Positions 39,903 to 49,192 are shown, numbered from the stretch's first letter. The stretch is DNA of 64,000 bases from Deinococcus depolymerans (GCF_039522025.1 NZ_BAAADB010000021.1:57092-121091); one strand, 5' to 3'. Numbers and translations are program-made. The notes: generated from the sequence alone by a model not told the origin.

Positions 39903-40685
39903 ATGCACGCAGTCATTCTGGCAGGCGGTAAAGGCACCCGGCTCCGTCCCTACACCACCTGCGTTCCCAAACCGCTGGTGCCGATCGGGGACCGGTACTC
40001 GATCCTGGAAGTGGTGTTCCACCAGCTGGCGCACAGCGGCTTCACGCGCGTCACGCTGGCCATCGGGCACATGGGGCACCTGATCCGCTCGTTCGTGGGG
40101 GACGGCAGCCGCTGGAACCTGCGCGTGAACTACCTCGAGGAGCACACGCCGCTGGGCACCATCGGCCCGATGCTGGGCGCCCTCGACCAGCTGCCGGAGC
40201 AGTTCCTGGTCATGAACGGGGACGTGCTGACCAACCTGGACTACGCGGCGCTGATGGCCGCGCACCGCCAGTCGGACGCGCCGGTCACGGTCGCCACCTA
40301 CGCCCGCGAGGTCCGCAGCGAATTCGGGGTGCTGGACGTGCAGGCCGGCGAGATCATCCGCTTCCGCGAGAAGCCGGTGTTCGACTTCATGGTCAGCATG
40401 GGCATCTACGCCTTCCGGCGCACCACCCTGGAACGCTACGAGGCCGGGCAGCCCTTCGGCTTCGACCAGCTGATCCTGGACCTGCTGGCGCGCGGGGAAC
40501 ACCCGGCCAGCTACCCCTTCGGCGGGTACTGGCTGGACATCGGCCGGCCCGACGACTACGACCGGGCCAACCTGGAATTCGACCGGTACATCGACGTCCT
40601 GATGCCCGGCCGCGCCGGCGCGGCGCCGGTCGTCCCGCCCGCCGGTCTGGACCCCGGCACGCTGAACGCGGCGGTGACGCCATGA
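39903..40685 (+). CDS. Sugar-phosphate nucleotidyltransferase
   Basis: The 260-residue protein has the pyrophosphorylase signature LAGGKGTRLRPYT, the base-binding PKPLVPIG, and the metal site in FLVMNGDVL. It would activate a sugar phosphate to its NDP form. GGAGACCCCC precedes the ATG. It is coupled to the next gene by an ATGA overlap. The exact sugar cannot be read. Confidence 0.9.
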   Translation: MHAVILAGGKGTRLRPYTTCVPKPLVPIGDRYSILEVVFHQLAHSGFTRVTLAIGHMGHLIRSFVGDGSRWNLRVNYLEEHTPLGTIGPMLGALDQLPEQFLVMNGDVLTNLDYAALMAAHRQSDAPVTVATYAREVRSEFGVLDVQAGEIIRFREKPVFDFMVSMGIYAFRRTTLERYEAGQPFGFDQLILDLLARGEHPASYPFGGYWLDIGRPDDYDRANLEFDRYIDVLMPGRAGAAPVVPPAGLDPGTLNAAVTP

Positions 40686-41611
40686 CCCAGGTGCTGCTGC
40701 TGGGAGCCGGCGGTTTCCTGGGCCGGCCGGTGGCGCGCGCGCTGCAGGAAGCGCCGGACTTCACGCTGAAGGTCGCGCCGCGCCGCAGCGCCCTGGACCT
40801 GCTCAGCGCGCACGACGCCGACTGGAACCGGCTGCTGCTCGACCCGGTCCCGGACGTGATCATCAACGCGGCCGGGCGCACCAGCGGCACCCTCCAGGAG
40901 GTGCACGAGGACAACACGCTGCTGGTCGCCACGCTGCTGCGGCACCTGAAACGCCTGCGGCTGACGCCCTGGCTGGTGCAGTTCGGTTCCGCCGCCGAGT
41001 ACGGCCCGACCGACCGCGCGCCGGTGCCGGAATCGTTCGCGGGTCATCCGGCCAGCTCGTACGCGCAGAGCAAGTTCGACGCCACGCAGCTGCTGCTGCG
41101 GCACTTCGGGAGCGGGGAGGCCCGCGGGGTCACGCTGCGGATCTTCAATCCGGTCGGGGCCGGGCAGGGCCCGCAGACGCTGCCCGGCCAGGCCGCCCTG
41201 AAGTTCCGTCAGGCGCTGCTGGACGGGGCCGAGACCGTCGCCTTCGGCCCGCTCGACTCGGCCCGCGACTTCGTGAACCTGCGGGACGTGACGGCCGCCG
41301 CGCTGTTCGCCGCGCGTCTGGAACAGGGCCCGCCGGTGCTGAACATCGGGTCCGGTCAGGCGACGCTGGCCCGTGACCTGGTCCGCGACCTGGCCCGCCT
41401 GGCCGGATACCGGGGCGAGATCACGGAGCAGGCGCCCCCCTCGGCCCGTTCCGCGGCCGTGCTGTGGCAGCAGGCGGACCTGCGGACCGCCGGCGCGCTC
41501 GGCTGGTCACCGGTGTTCACGCTCGGAGGTGCCCTCGAGGACCTGTGGCATTCCCTTCCCCCGACCTTCCCCACGCACAAGGAGACCCCTCATGGCTCTG
41601 TTCACCTCTAG
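40682..41611 (+). CDS. NAD-dependent epimerase/reductase (SDR family)
   Basis: This 309-residue extended SDR has LLGAGGFLGRPVARAL at the NAD site and the catalytic YxxxK in SSYAQSKFDA, with SAAEYGP before it. It probably acts on the 4-keto sugar made by the LegB-like enzyme. The start overlaps the nucleotidyltransferase stop, and the end overlaps the next gene by 20 bp. Confidence 0.87.
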   Translation: MTQVLLLGAGGFLGRPVARALQEAPDFTLKVAPRRSALDLLSAHDADWNRLLLDPVPDVIINAAGRTSGTLQEVHEDNTLLVATLLRHLKRLRLTPWLVQFGSAAEYGPTDRAPVPESFAGHPASSYAQSKFDATQLLLRHFGSGEARGVTLRIFNPVGAGQGPQTLPGQAALKFRQALLDGAETVAFGPLDSARDFVNLRDVTAAALFAARLEQGPPVLNIGSGQATLARDLVRDLARLAGYRGEITEQAPPSARSAAVLWQQADLRTAGALGWSPVFTLGGALEDLWHSLPPTFPTHKETPHGSVHL

Positions 41612-43676
41612 TCACCTGCGGCGCGCCGCGCAGCTCAGCTGCCTGCTGCTCGCCGCGTGTTCCTCCGCGCCGCCCGCCGAGCAGACAGCCGCCGGCTCCG
41701 GCCCGCACGAGGTCGCCCAGCCGGGCCTGCCGCTGGCCCCGCCGGCCCTGCCGCCGGCGAGTAACCTCAATCCGCTGCCGGACCTGCGCGGCCCCACCAC
41801 GCTGGCCCCGCTGCGCAGCCTGGGCCTGACCAACCCGGCGGTCGTGGCGCTGCGGGTGCTGATCGTGACCGCCCCGAACGACTACGGCCTGAGCAGCGCG
41901 CGCACCATGCTCGATCAGGCCGGCGTGCCGTACGACGTGATCGACCCGACCGTCACGCCACTCACCACCGACTCGCTGATCGCCGCGGACGGCAGCGGCC
42001 GCTACCAGGGCGTGATCCTCACCAGCGGGAACCTCGCCTACGAGGCCTCCCCCGGCGTGTGGCAGAGCGCGCTGGACTGGGGCGCGTGGAACCTGCTGTG
42101 GCAGTACGAGTCCACGTTCCAGGCGCGGCAACTGTCGCTGTACACCTACCCCAGCAGCTGGCCCGAGGATTACGGCCTGCGGGACGCCGGGGTGGCCGCC
42201 GCCAGCGCGGACATGAAGGTCACGGTGGCCGGCGGGTCGGTGTTCAAGGACATCCGGTCCGGCGCGACCCTGCCGGTCCGGAATGCCTACAACTACCCGG
42301 CGACGACCGTGCCGGTCAGCGGCGTGACGACCACGCCCCTGCTGACCGATCCGGCCGGGCGGGTGCTGGCTGCGCAGTCCGACACCGGCGGCCGCGAGCG
42401 GCTGGCGCTGACCTTCGCGCAGAATCCCAACCTGCTGCACACCGCGCTGCTGAACGACAGCCTGCTGAGCTGGCTCACGCGGGGCGTGTACATCGGCGAG
42501 TACCGCCGCTACAACCAGCTGGACGTGGATGACTGGTTCCTGCCGGGCGACGTCTACAACGAAACGACCGGCGGCATTCAGCCCGACGCGTTCCGCCTGC
42601 GCGCCAGCGACGCGCTGGCCCTGCCGGCGCAGCAGCGCACGCTCCGCAACACCTACCCGGTCACGGCGGGCTTCAAGCTGGCGGTCATGTTCAACGGGGG
42701 CGGCGCGAACACGGCGGCCCCGGCCAGCTGCAACGCCTCCGTGGTCAGCCCCGATCCGCTGTCGAGCGTCTCACGCTGCATGAACGGGGACTTCGACTGG
42801 GTCAGTCACACCTTCGATCACCTGTACATGGATTTCCTGAACCTCGCGGACTCGACCGCGCAGCTGCAGAACAACGTGAATGTCGGAACGGCGCTGGGGC
42901 TGTCCATGAGTGCCGCCAGCCTCGTGACCGGCGACATGTCCGGCCTGGGGTACTACAACCCGGCCGGGGACGGCCCGAAAACCAACTACGGCCTGGGCGC
43001 CTCGAACACCGCGTTCCTGCAGGCCGCGCAGAACAGCGGCGTGAAGTACCTCGCGTCGAACCGCTCGGTGGCCGGTCAGTGGGATCCCAGCTGCGCCAGC
43101 TGCGGCCTGCCGCACCCGCTGAAGCCCTCGGTGTTCCTGGTGCCGCGCTGGCCGACGAACATCTTCTACCACGTCACGACGCCCGCGCAGGTCGTCGCGG
43201 CGTACAACTCGGTGTACGGTCCCGGCGGCAGCGCGCCGTTCTGGGATCACCCGCTCACCTACCAGGAGATCCTGGACCAGGAAGGGCAGATTGCCCTCAC
43301 GCACGTCCTGAGCGGCGCGGCCTTCCCGCACTACATGCACCAGGGGAACCTGCGGCAGTACGCGACCGGCCGCAGCATCGCCTTCGACTGGGAGATGAAC
43401 CTGGTGGGCCGCTACGCGGCGTACTCCACCATGCCGCTCATGAACCTGAAATGGGACGCCCTGGGCGCCTACGTGCAGCGGCGCACGTCGTTCATGAAAA
43501 GCGGCCTGACCGGCAGCTGGAACCGGCAGACGCGGGTGATCACGGTCCGCTCGACGAACGGCGGCGTGGGCTACCTGACCGGCGTCACGCTCGGCAGGTC
43601 CGAAACCTACGCCGGGCGGGTCATCAGCCGCTTCGACATGACCGCCGGACAGACGGCCACGGCCCCGGCCCCCTGA
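41592..43676 (+). CDS. Lipoprotein with polysaccharide-deacetylase domain (PelA-like middle and C-terminal parts)
   Basis: The 694-residue protein has a lipoprotein signal (lipobox LLAAC). Residues about 75-260 look like a Rossmann/flavodoxin-like domain (VALRVLIVTAPNDYGLSSA). The later part carries deacetylase-like motifs: QLDVDDWFLPGDVY and the metal-binding VSHTFDHLYMDF, which fits the HxxxH of NodB-type enzymes. PelA has the order hydrolase, Rossmann-like, deacetylase; here the hydrolase part is absent from this chain and a GH114-like protein is encoded directly downstream. It would de-N-acetylate the polymer outside the cell. AAGGAG precedes the ATG. Confidence 0.8.
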   Translation: MALFTSSHLRRAAQLSCLLLAACSSAPPAEQTAAGSGPHEVAQPGLPLAPPALPPASNLNPLPDLRGPTTLAPLRSLGLTNPAVVALRVLIVTAPNDYGLSSARTMLDQAGVPYDVIDPTVTPLTTDSLIAADGSGRYQGVILTSGNLAYEASPGVWQSALDWGAWNLLWQYESTFQARQLSLYTYPSSWPEDYGLRDAGVAAASADMKVTVAGGSVFKDIRSGATLPVRNAYNYPATTVPVSGVTTTPLLTDPAGRVLAAQSDTGGRERLALTFAQNPNLLHTALLNDSLLSWLTRGVYIGEYRRYNQLDVDDWFLPGDVYNETTGGIQPDAFRLRASDALALPAQQRTLRNTYPVTAGFKLAVMFNGGGANTAAPASCNASVVSPDPLSSVSRCMNGDFDWVSHTFDHLYMDFLNLADSTAQLQNNVNVGTALGLSMSAASLVTGDMSGLGYYNPAGDGPKTNYGLGASNTAFLQAAQNSGVKYLASNRSVAGQWDPSCASCGLPHPLKPSVFLVPRWPTNIFYHVTTPAQVVAAYNSVYGPGGSAPFWDHPLTYQEILDQEGQIALTHVLSGAAFPHYMHQGNLRQYATGRSIAFDWEMNLVGRYAAYSTMPLMNLKWDALGAYVQRRTSFMKSGLTGSWNRQTRVITVRSTNGGVGYLTGVTLGRSETYAGRVISRFDMTAGQTATAPAP

Positions 43677-44500
43677 TGAACACCGCGCAGCTTCGTTCAC
43701 GCACCCCGCCGCCCGTCCGGGCCGGCTGGCGGGAGCCGCTGGCCCCGGCCGAACCGGACCCGCGCGACGATCCGGCCCGTCACCGCGCGCTGGCGGTGTA
43801 CTACGGACAGGACGGGCTGCGCCAGCTGGCCCGCTACCGGCGCGTGGCGGTGCAACCCGGTCACTTCCGCGCGAACGAGGTGATCTGGCTGCAGCGGCAG
43901 GGCGTGAAGGTCCTGGCGTACCTGAGCCTGGGCGAGGACACCGACCCGCACGCCCCCTGGCGGCTCGGGGGGGCGCTGCCGACCTGGAACACCTTCCAGG
44001 TGGACCTGCGGCATCCGGCGTGGGCCCACCGGGTCCGCGCGCAGGTCGAGGCGGCCACCCGCTTCGACGGGTTCCTGCTGGACACGCTCGAGAGCGCCGG
44101 AAACGACGCGCAGCAGAAACGCGCCATGCTGAAACTCATCCGGCAGGTGCGGGCCTGGAGCGGCGGGCGTTACCTGATGGCCAACCGGGGCTTCAGCCTG
44201 CTCGAGCGGCTGCGCGGCACGGTGGACGCGGTCCTGATCGAATCGTTCACCACCACCTGGCACGGCGGGTACCGGGCGTACAGCGGGCACGAACTGGCCT
44301 ACACCCAGGCGCTGCTGACCGCCGCCCGCCGCCTGCGACTGGAAGTCTACGCGCTGGACTACGCCGACACGCCGGCGCTGCGGCGGACGGCGCTGCGGCG
44401 CGCCGCGGCGCTCGGCGTGCCGACCTTCGTCACCAACCGGAACCTCACGCTGCCCGGCGGATTCCGCGCGTCGACCGGCGCGCCCCCCTCGTCCGGCTGA
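43676..44500 (+). CDS. GH114-like (PelA hydrolase-type) protein
   Basis: The 274-residue protein overlaps the deacetylase stop by one base. It has the GH114/PelA hydrolase-like barrel pattern: LAVYYGQDGLRQLARYRRVA, VLAYLSLGEDTD, FDGFLLDTLESAG, YLMANRGFSLLERL and AVLIESFTTTWHGG. The acidic residues in DTLES and LIESF are candidate catalytic residues. There is no clear signal peptide, which is odd for an enzyme expected to meet an exported polymer. It may be an intracellular quality-control hydrolase, or it may leave by another route. Confidence 0.78.
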   Translation: MNTAQLRSRTPPPVRAGWREPLAPAEPDPRDDPARHRALAVYYGQDGLRQLARYRRVAVQPGHFRANEVIWLQRQGVKVLAYLSLGEDTDPHAPWRLGGALPTWNTFQVDLRHPAWAHRVRAQVEAATRFDGFLLDTLESAGNDAQQKRAMLKLIRQVRAWSGGRYLMANRGFSLLERLRGTVDAVLIESFTTTWHGGYRAYSGHELAYTQALLTAARRLRLEVYALDYADTPALRRTALRRAAALGVPTFVTNRNLTLPGGFRASTGAPPSSG

Positions 44501-44703
44501 GCGTGCCGGCCGCGTCCCAGGCGGGGTGGGTCCCCCCACCGCCGCTGGGGGAGGGCTGTAGGCAGCGTGGGCGGCGCGGCCTATAGTCAAGCGGAAGCGG
44601 TCAGCGGTGTACTGGTACCGCCTTCCCGCGTCCTGCTCCGGTCGTCCGTCCTGCCTGCCACTGCCCCCGCCCGATCCCTGTGGTGCGCGATCAAAGGACG
44701 GAA

Positions 44704-46923
44704 ATGCTCGTGTTGACACTCTCCCTGCTGGGCCACACGTACCTCAGTTCCGACAACCGGCCGCTGCGACTCTCGCAGAAGGCCGTGGCGCTGATCACCT
44801 TCCTGGTCCGCGAGGGCCGCCCGCAGCACCGCGAACGGCTCGCGAACCTGCTGTGGAACACGCCGGGTGCGCTGCGCAACCTGCGGGTGGAACTCAGCCG
44901 ACTGAACCAGCGCGGGCTGGAACTGTTCCCGGTGAATCAACCCATGCTGGAACTGACCATTCCCACCGATTTCGACGACTGGATCAGCGGCGCGGCCACG
45001 CAACCGGACACGCGCCTGAACGACTGGCTGTCGAGCGTGAGCACCCTGCCCCTGAACGGCCTGGACGACCTGGGCACCCCGGAATTCCAGGAGTGGGTGC
45101 ACGCGCAGCGGGCCGCGCTCAGCCAGCAGATCGAACGGACCCTCTCGCAGGTGTACGACCGGGCGCTGCAGCTCGGTCAGCACGGCGCCGCTCACGCGGT
45201 GCGCACCCACATCCGGCAGCTGGGCCTGCGGATCGTGCCTGCCACGCCGGCCCCCACCACGACCGCCGTGCAGTTCGAGCGCCGGCCGCTCCGCGCGCGC
45301 CTGCAGCAGATCCTGTCGCGCGCCGAGCAGCAACCGCAGCTGGTGCTGCTGAGCGGGTCCAGCCGACCGGGCCGGCACGACCTGATCGAACGCTGCACCG
45401 AGCAGACCAGCTGGCACGTCCTGGAGCTGGAAGCAGCGGCCCAGCCGGACGTGCAGCACGCCGCGCTGCTGCACCAGGTCCTGCGGATCATGCTGCCGGA
45501 CGGGCTGTCCGAACCGCACCTGCCCGCCACGCGCCCGGCCGAACTGAGCGAGGAGATGATCCGGGTCTGGACCCTGATCGCGCAGAGCCGCCAGCAGCTG
45601 CTGATCGCCATTCATGATGTCGCGCGGCTGTCCCCGTCGCTGCTGAGCAGCCTGCACTTCGCCATGAACCTGCGCTGCAGCCTGACCCTGGTCCTGACCG
45701 GCGCGGCGCTCCGCGGCCCGGTCCCGCTGGACACCTCGGAGGGCGCGTTCGACCTGTCGCGCGTGCATCAGCTGGAACTGCCGCCACTGAGCGTCCAGGA
45801 GATCGCGGAGGCCGCCGACCTGCGCGCCCCGCCGGCCAGCGCGGACCTCAGCCTGCAGCGCGCGGCCCGCATCGCCCAGGAATCCGAGGGCTGGGACCTG
45901 CACGCCCAGGCGCTGATCGAGCAGCCCCCGGTCCCGTCGCAGCGCGTGCCGGACGTGGTCCGCTCGGCGCTGGTGGGCAGCCTGGACGTGCCGCCGCCGC
46001 TGCGCCGCGCCCTGTCGCAGCTGGCCATGGTCCACGGCACGCTCGGCCCGGCGGTCGCGGAACTGATCGTGCAGCCGCCGTACCCGGAGGCGCTGCTCGA
46101 AGGCGAGCGGCGCGGCCTGCTGGTCACGGCCGCTCCCGAGGAGATCATGCACATGCCCGCCGCCGGCTACCGGCCCTCCGACCAGGACAGCCGGCTCACG
46201 CTGATCAGCGAGGCTGCCCGCGTCACGCTGGCCGGCCTGCTCACCAGCAGCGAGCGGCGGCACCTGCGGACCGTCCTGGCCGAACACCTGCTGCCCACCG
46301 ACCCGGCGCTGGCGCTGTACTACGCGCGCGGCGCGAACCTGCCCGACCTGACCCGGCTGGCCCTGGAGCGGCTGGGACCGGCCGGCGGCGCGGTCCCGGG
46401 CACGCCCCCGTATACCGTGCTGCCGGCCACCGACCCGCCGTCCGCGGCGGTGGCTGGACCCCGCACGGAGCGCCGCACCGGCAACGCCTACCGCGTGGCG
46501 CTCGACGGTCAGCAACTGGAAATCATGCGGCGCGGCCAGCACGCCCGCCCCCCGCTGCTGCGGCTGCGCTGGGAGCACGTGCCGGCCGGCACCTGGCGGC
46601 TGGTCGCGCGGGTGGACGTGTTCCAGGCCGCGCCGGAACTCGGGGTGCTGGCCGGTGAGGAATGCTTCGCGCTGGGCGTGCGCACGCCCCGCACCCTGGA
46701 GACGTACCTGCCGGTCGGCGCGCCGTTCAGTTCGCAGGAGCGCCGGCCGGCGCTGCGCCTGCCGATGCACCGCTGGTTCCAGCTGTCCGGACAGTCCGAG
46801 GGGGGACCGCTGGAACTGCAGGTCCGGGCGCTGGACATCGCCCTGATCATCCGGCACTGGAGTTGCGGCGGCTCGCTGCTCGACCGCGGGCCACCCTGGA
46901 CAGGCACTGGCCTGAGCGCCTGA
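44704..46923 (+). CDS. BTAD/SARP-like transcription regulator with degenerate ATPase-like domain
   Basis: The 739-residue protein starts at 44704, 5 bp after AAAGGA. Its first 175 residues look like a SARP/DnrI winged helix (LRLSQKAVALITFLV, HRERLANLLW, LRNLRVELSRL) followed by a bacterial transcriptional activation domain. The middle resembles a STAND/AAA ATPase, but the P-loop reads LSGSSRPGRHDLI and lacks GxGKT, so nucleotide hydrolysis is doubtful. The C-terminal 150 residues form a beta-rich domain that could bind a ligand. It follows the polysaccharide genes in the same direction, with TATAGT at 44582 as a -10 box, and may control them. Confidence 0.75.
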   Translation: MLVLTLSLLGHTYLSSDNRPLRLSQKAVALITFLVREGRPQHRERLANLLWNTPGALRNLRVELSRLNQRGLELFPVNQPMLELTIPTDFDDWISGAATQPDTRLNDWLSSVSTLPLNGLDDLGTPEFQEWVHAQRAALSQQIERTLSQVYDRALQLGQHGAAHAVRTHIRQLGLRIVPATPAPTTTAVQFERRPLRARLQQILSRAEQQPQLVLLSGSSRPGRHDLIERCTEQTSWHVLELEAAAQPDVQHAALLHQVLRIMLPDGLSEPHLPATRPAELSEEMIRVWTLIAQSRQQLLIAIHDVARLSPSLLSSLHFAMNLRCSLTLVLTGAALRGPVPLDTSEGAFDLSRVHQLELPPLSVQEIAEAADLRAPPASADLSLQRAARIAQESEGWDLHAQALIEQPPVPSQRVPDVVRSALVGSLDVPPPLRRALSQLAMVHGTLGPAVAELIVQPPYPEALLEGERRGLLVTAAPEEIMHMPAAGYRPSDQDSRLTLISEAARVTLAGLLTSSERRHLRTVLAEHLLPTDPALALYYARGANLPDLTRLALERLGPAGGAVPGTPPYTVLPATDPPSAAVAGPRTERRTGNAYRVALDGQQLEIMRRGQHARPPLLRLRWEHVPAGTWRLVARVDVFQAAPELGVLAGEECFALGVRTPRTLETYLPVGAPFSSQERRPALRLPMHRWFQLSGQSEGGPLELQVRALDIALIIRHWSCGGSLLDRGPPWTGTGLSA

Positions 46924-47057
46924 CACGGACTGCCGTTTGGTTCGTTCACAGATCGGACCACCACCGATCTGTCAACTCCACGTCCGGAACCCGCCAAGCT
47001 CCCACTCGCTTCGCTCGGATTGAACGGGCTCTGCAGCCCATTCAATCGGAGTCCGGA
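46924..47057. repeat. Hairpin intergenic repeat, copy E (fills a convergent gap)
   Basis: This copy lies in reverse orientation to copy A and occupies the whole space between two convergent genes. Its left end abuts the TGA of the SARP-like gene (46921-46923), and its right end abuts the minus-strand TGA of the lyase gene (47058-47060). Ends read CACGGACTGCCG and CGGAGTCCGGA. Both internal hairpins are present (CGGATTGAACGGGC/GCCCATTCAATCGG, and AGATCGG/CCGATCT). Confidence 0.82.
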
Positions 47058-47987
47058 TCAGAAGTGCAGGGCCTCGCTCGGCGCGGCGCAGAGGGTGCCG
47101 TAGCGGCCGGCGCGGGCCAGGATGTCGTTCGCCCAGCGGGTGTGCGTGGCGGGTTCGCACATGCGGCCGTTCATGCTGAACACGGCGGGCGCGTCGGGCG
47201 CGAGGATGGCGCGCGCCTCTTCGAGGTCGTGCGGGTGGACGGCGTAGGCGCGCAGCACGGTGGGCAGCTGCGCGGGGTGAATGATGGTCTTGCCGCACAG
47301 GCCGTACTCCAGGTCCTGCTGCAGCTCGCGGGCCAGGGTGGCGGGGTCGCCGTGCACCTCGTACACCGGGCTGGACAGCGTGAACCCGGCGGGTTTGAAC
47401 ACGCCGATCAGCAGGCTGATCACGCGTTCGAGCGGGCCCTCGTAGGCGGTGCGGCCGGGGGTGCGGCGCACGCCGAGGGCGTGCATCAGGTCGTTCCCGC
47501 CGATGCGCAGGCCACCCACCCGCGCCTGCCAGCCGCGGCGGAGGATCTGGTCGCGCAGGGCGGTCATGTGGGTCTCGCTGAGGGCCTCGGGGGTTTCGAG
47601 GGTCGGGAAGATCAGCAGGTGCGCGTGTTCCGGGGCGTGCAGTTCGCGCAGGTATTCGGGGAGGTTCCCGGCGTGGATCTTGGGCAGCACGAAGCCGGTC
47701 ACGCCGCGCAGGTCCATGCTCAGCAGGGCGCGCAGCACCCGGGGGTTACGGGCGCGGATCAGGCGCAGCGGGCCGCGCGGGCCGAGGAGCGGCAGGGCGG
47801 CCCGCAGGTTCGAGAGGGCCAGCGGCAGGTCGTCCTCGCGCACGGCGTCCTCGGTGCAGTAGATCAGGCTGGTCAGGTCCGGCCAGCGGCCGTTGCCGAG
47901 CTCGGCGAGGTCCGGGCGGGTGGCGGGCGCGTACAGGCTGGCGCCGAGACTCCACGGGTCGAAGGGAGCGGGGGGGGTGGGGGTCAT
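47058..47987 (-). CDS. HpcH/HpaI-like TIM-barrel lyase of a Ter-type module
   Basis: The 309-residue protein resembles the citrate-lyase beta/HpcH family of C-C bond lyases, with SLIYCTEDAVREDDL, GFVLPKIHAGNLPEYL, LLIFPTLETPEAL, LRIGGNDLMHALGVRR and GKTIIHPAQLPTV. It is the last gene of a five-gene coupled unit, starting in an ATGA overlap with the StiP-type gene. In comparative work on tellurium-resistance loci this lyase, an ATP-grasp enzyme, two PRTase-like proteins and a HAD phosphatase form a recurrent biosynthetic module for an unknown, perhaps nucleoside-like, metabolite. Confidence 0.85.
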   Translation of the reverse strand: MTPTPPAPFDPWSLGASLYAPATRPDLAELGNGRWPDLTSLIYCTEDAVREDDLPLALSNLRAALPLLGPRGPLRLIRARNPRVLRALLSMDLRGVTGFVLPKIHAGNLPEYLRELHAPEHAHLLIFPTLETPEALSETHMTALRDQILRRGWQARVGGLRIGGNDLMHALGVRRTPGRTAYEGPLERVISLLIGVFKPAGFTLSSPVYEVHGDPATLARELQQDLEYGLCGKTIIHPAQLPTVLRAYAVHPHDLEEARAILAPDAPAVFSMNGRMCEPATHTRWANDILARAGRYGTLCAAPSEALHF

Positions 47988-49015
47988 TCGGCACCTCCGG
48001 CGATGGTGGCGACCGCCAGGTACGGCAGGTCCGGCTGCTGGGTGACGGGCACGTCCGCGTGGCGGGCGAGGGTGAGCAGGTGCTGGATGTCCGGGTGGGC
48101 CTCGCCGCGCAGGATCAGGTGGGCGGGGCGGCGGCGCAGGAAGACGCGGGTGGCCTCGCCCACGCCGGGTTTCACGCGGTGGGGGTCGTGGACGCCCAGG
48201 GCGGCGGCGGCCCGCAGCGCGGCCTGCACCGGCTGCCGGGGGCGCGGGCCAGGGGTGAGGGGGGTGTCGGGGCCGTGCGGGGCGCTCAGGGCGTCCAGGG
48301 CGCGCAGGTAGTGGCCGCTCAGGTCGTGGGGCCGCAGGGCGTCCTCGGTGCGGGCGGCGTGCCGCTGGCCGGGCACGGCGACGAAGGTGCGGCTGAGCAG
48401 CCCGCAGACGGTGGCGTTCAGCGCGGCGTGCGGGAGCAGCAGGTCGCCGTGCGTGGCGGCGTGGCGGGCAACGCCGGCCGGGTCGCTCAGGACGGCCAGG
48501 ATGGGCGGCACGTCCGCCGGGAGGCTGCCGCGCAGCGCGCCGTGGATGCTGCCCTTGCCGGTCCAGCCGTCCACGAAGATCAGCTGCGCGCCGGGGTGCG
48601 CGGCCTGCACCGCGGCGAGCGCGATCCGGTCGATGCCGCTGCCGCGGATGATGGAGAGCGTGTGGTGCGGCAGGTCGCGGCCCCAGCGGCGCGCGAGCCT
48701 CCGCATGGCGCAGCCGACCGGGGTGCCGGCGCGGGCCAGGGACACCAGGACGGGGTGGGGGTAGGTGCGCAGCAGGTCGGCGGTCAGGGCGGCCAGCAGG
48801 TGCCCGGTGCGCGGGCCGTTGCGGCTCAGGGCCGCGTGGTAGGCGTCGGTCTGCGCGGCGGCGGGGGGTCGCTCCGGGGTCAGGAGTTCGCCGTAGGACA
48901 CGCCGCTGCGGATCAGGGCTTCCTTCTCCTCGATGCTGACCAGCCGGGGGTGGGCGGCGTCCAGCTGCACGGTGACGTCGTCGGAAGGCAGGGTGTGGGT
49001 CAGGGGGATGGGCAT
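47984..49015 (-). CDS. StiP-family protein (PRTase-like with PELOTA-like C-terminus)
   Basis: The 343-residue protein matches the family annotated as cysteine protease StiP and found in Ter modules, in which a phosphoribosyltransferase-like region is followed by a PELOTA RNA-binding-like domain. Recognisable parts are VSIEEKEALIRSGVSYGELL, LVSLARAGTPVGCAMRR, LIFVDGWTGKGSI (PRTase-like loop), and the C-terminal HPDIQHLLTLARHADVPV. AAGGA precedes the ATG at 49015. It is separated by about 200 bp from the HAD gene, the only gap in the unit. The metabolite is unknown. Confidence 0.83.
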   Translation of the reverse strand: MPIPLTHTLPSDDVTVQLDAAHPRLVSIEEKEALIRSGVSYGELLTPERPPAAAQTDAYHAALSRNGPRTGHLLAALTADLLRTYPHPVLVSLARAGTPVGCAMRRLARRWGRDLPHHTLSIIRGSGIDRIALAAVQAAHPGAQLIFVDGWTGKGSIHGALRGSLPADVPPILAVLSDPAGVARHAATHGDLLLPHAALNATVCGLLSRTFVAVPGQRHAARTEDALRPHDLSGHYLRALDALSAPHGPDTPLTPGPRPRQPVQAALRAAAALGVHDPHRVKPGVGEATRVFLRRRPAHLILRGEAHPDIQHLLTLARHADVPVTQQPDLPYLAVATIAGGAE

Positions 49016-49192
49016 GCGGGGGTCCTTCCGGCAAGCGGGAGTGGGGGCGCGGGGTGTCCGCTCAGGGAAGCACGCGGGGGTCAGCGGCGCGTCTGCGGGG
49101 GTGGCCCGGTCTGCGGGGGCCGCGGTCCGGGCCGGGCCCACCGCTGTCAGTACGCGGCGGGCGGGGCGCGGGTTGCGGGGCCGACCCACGCG

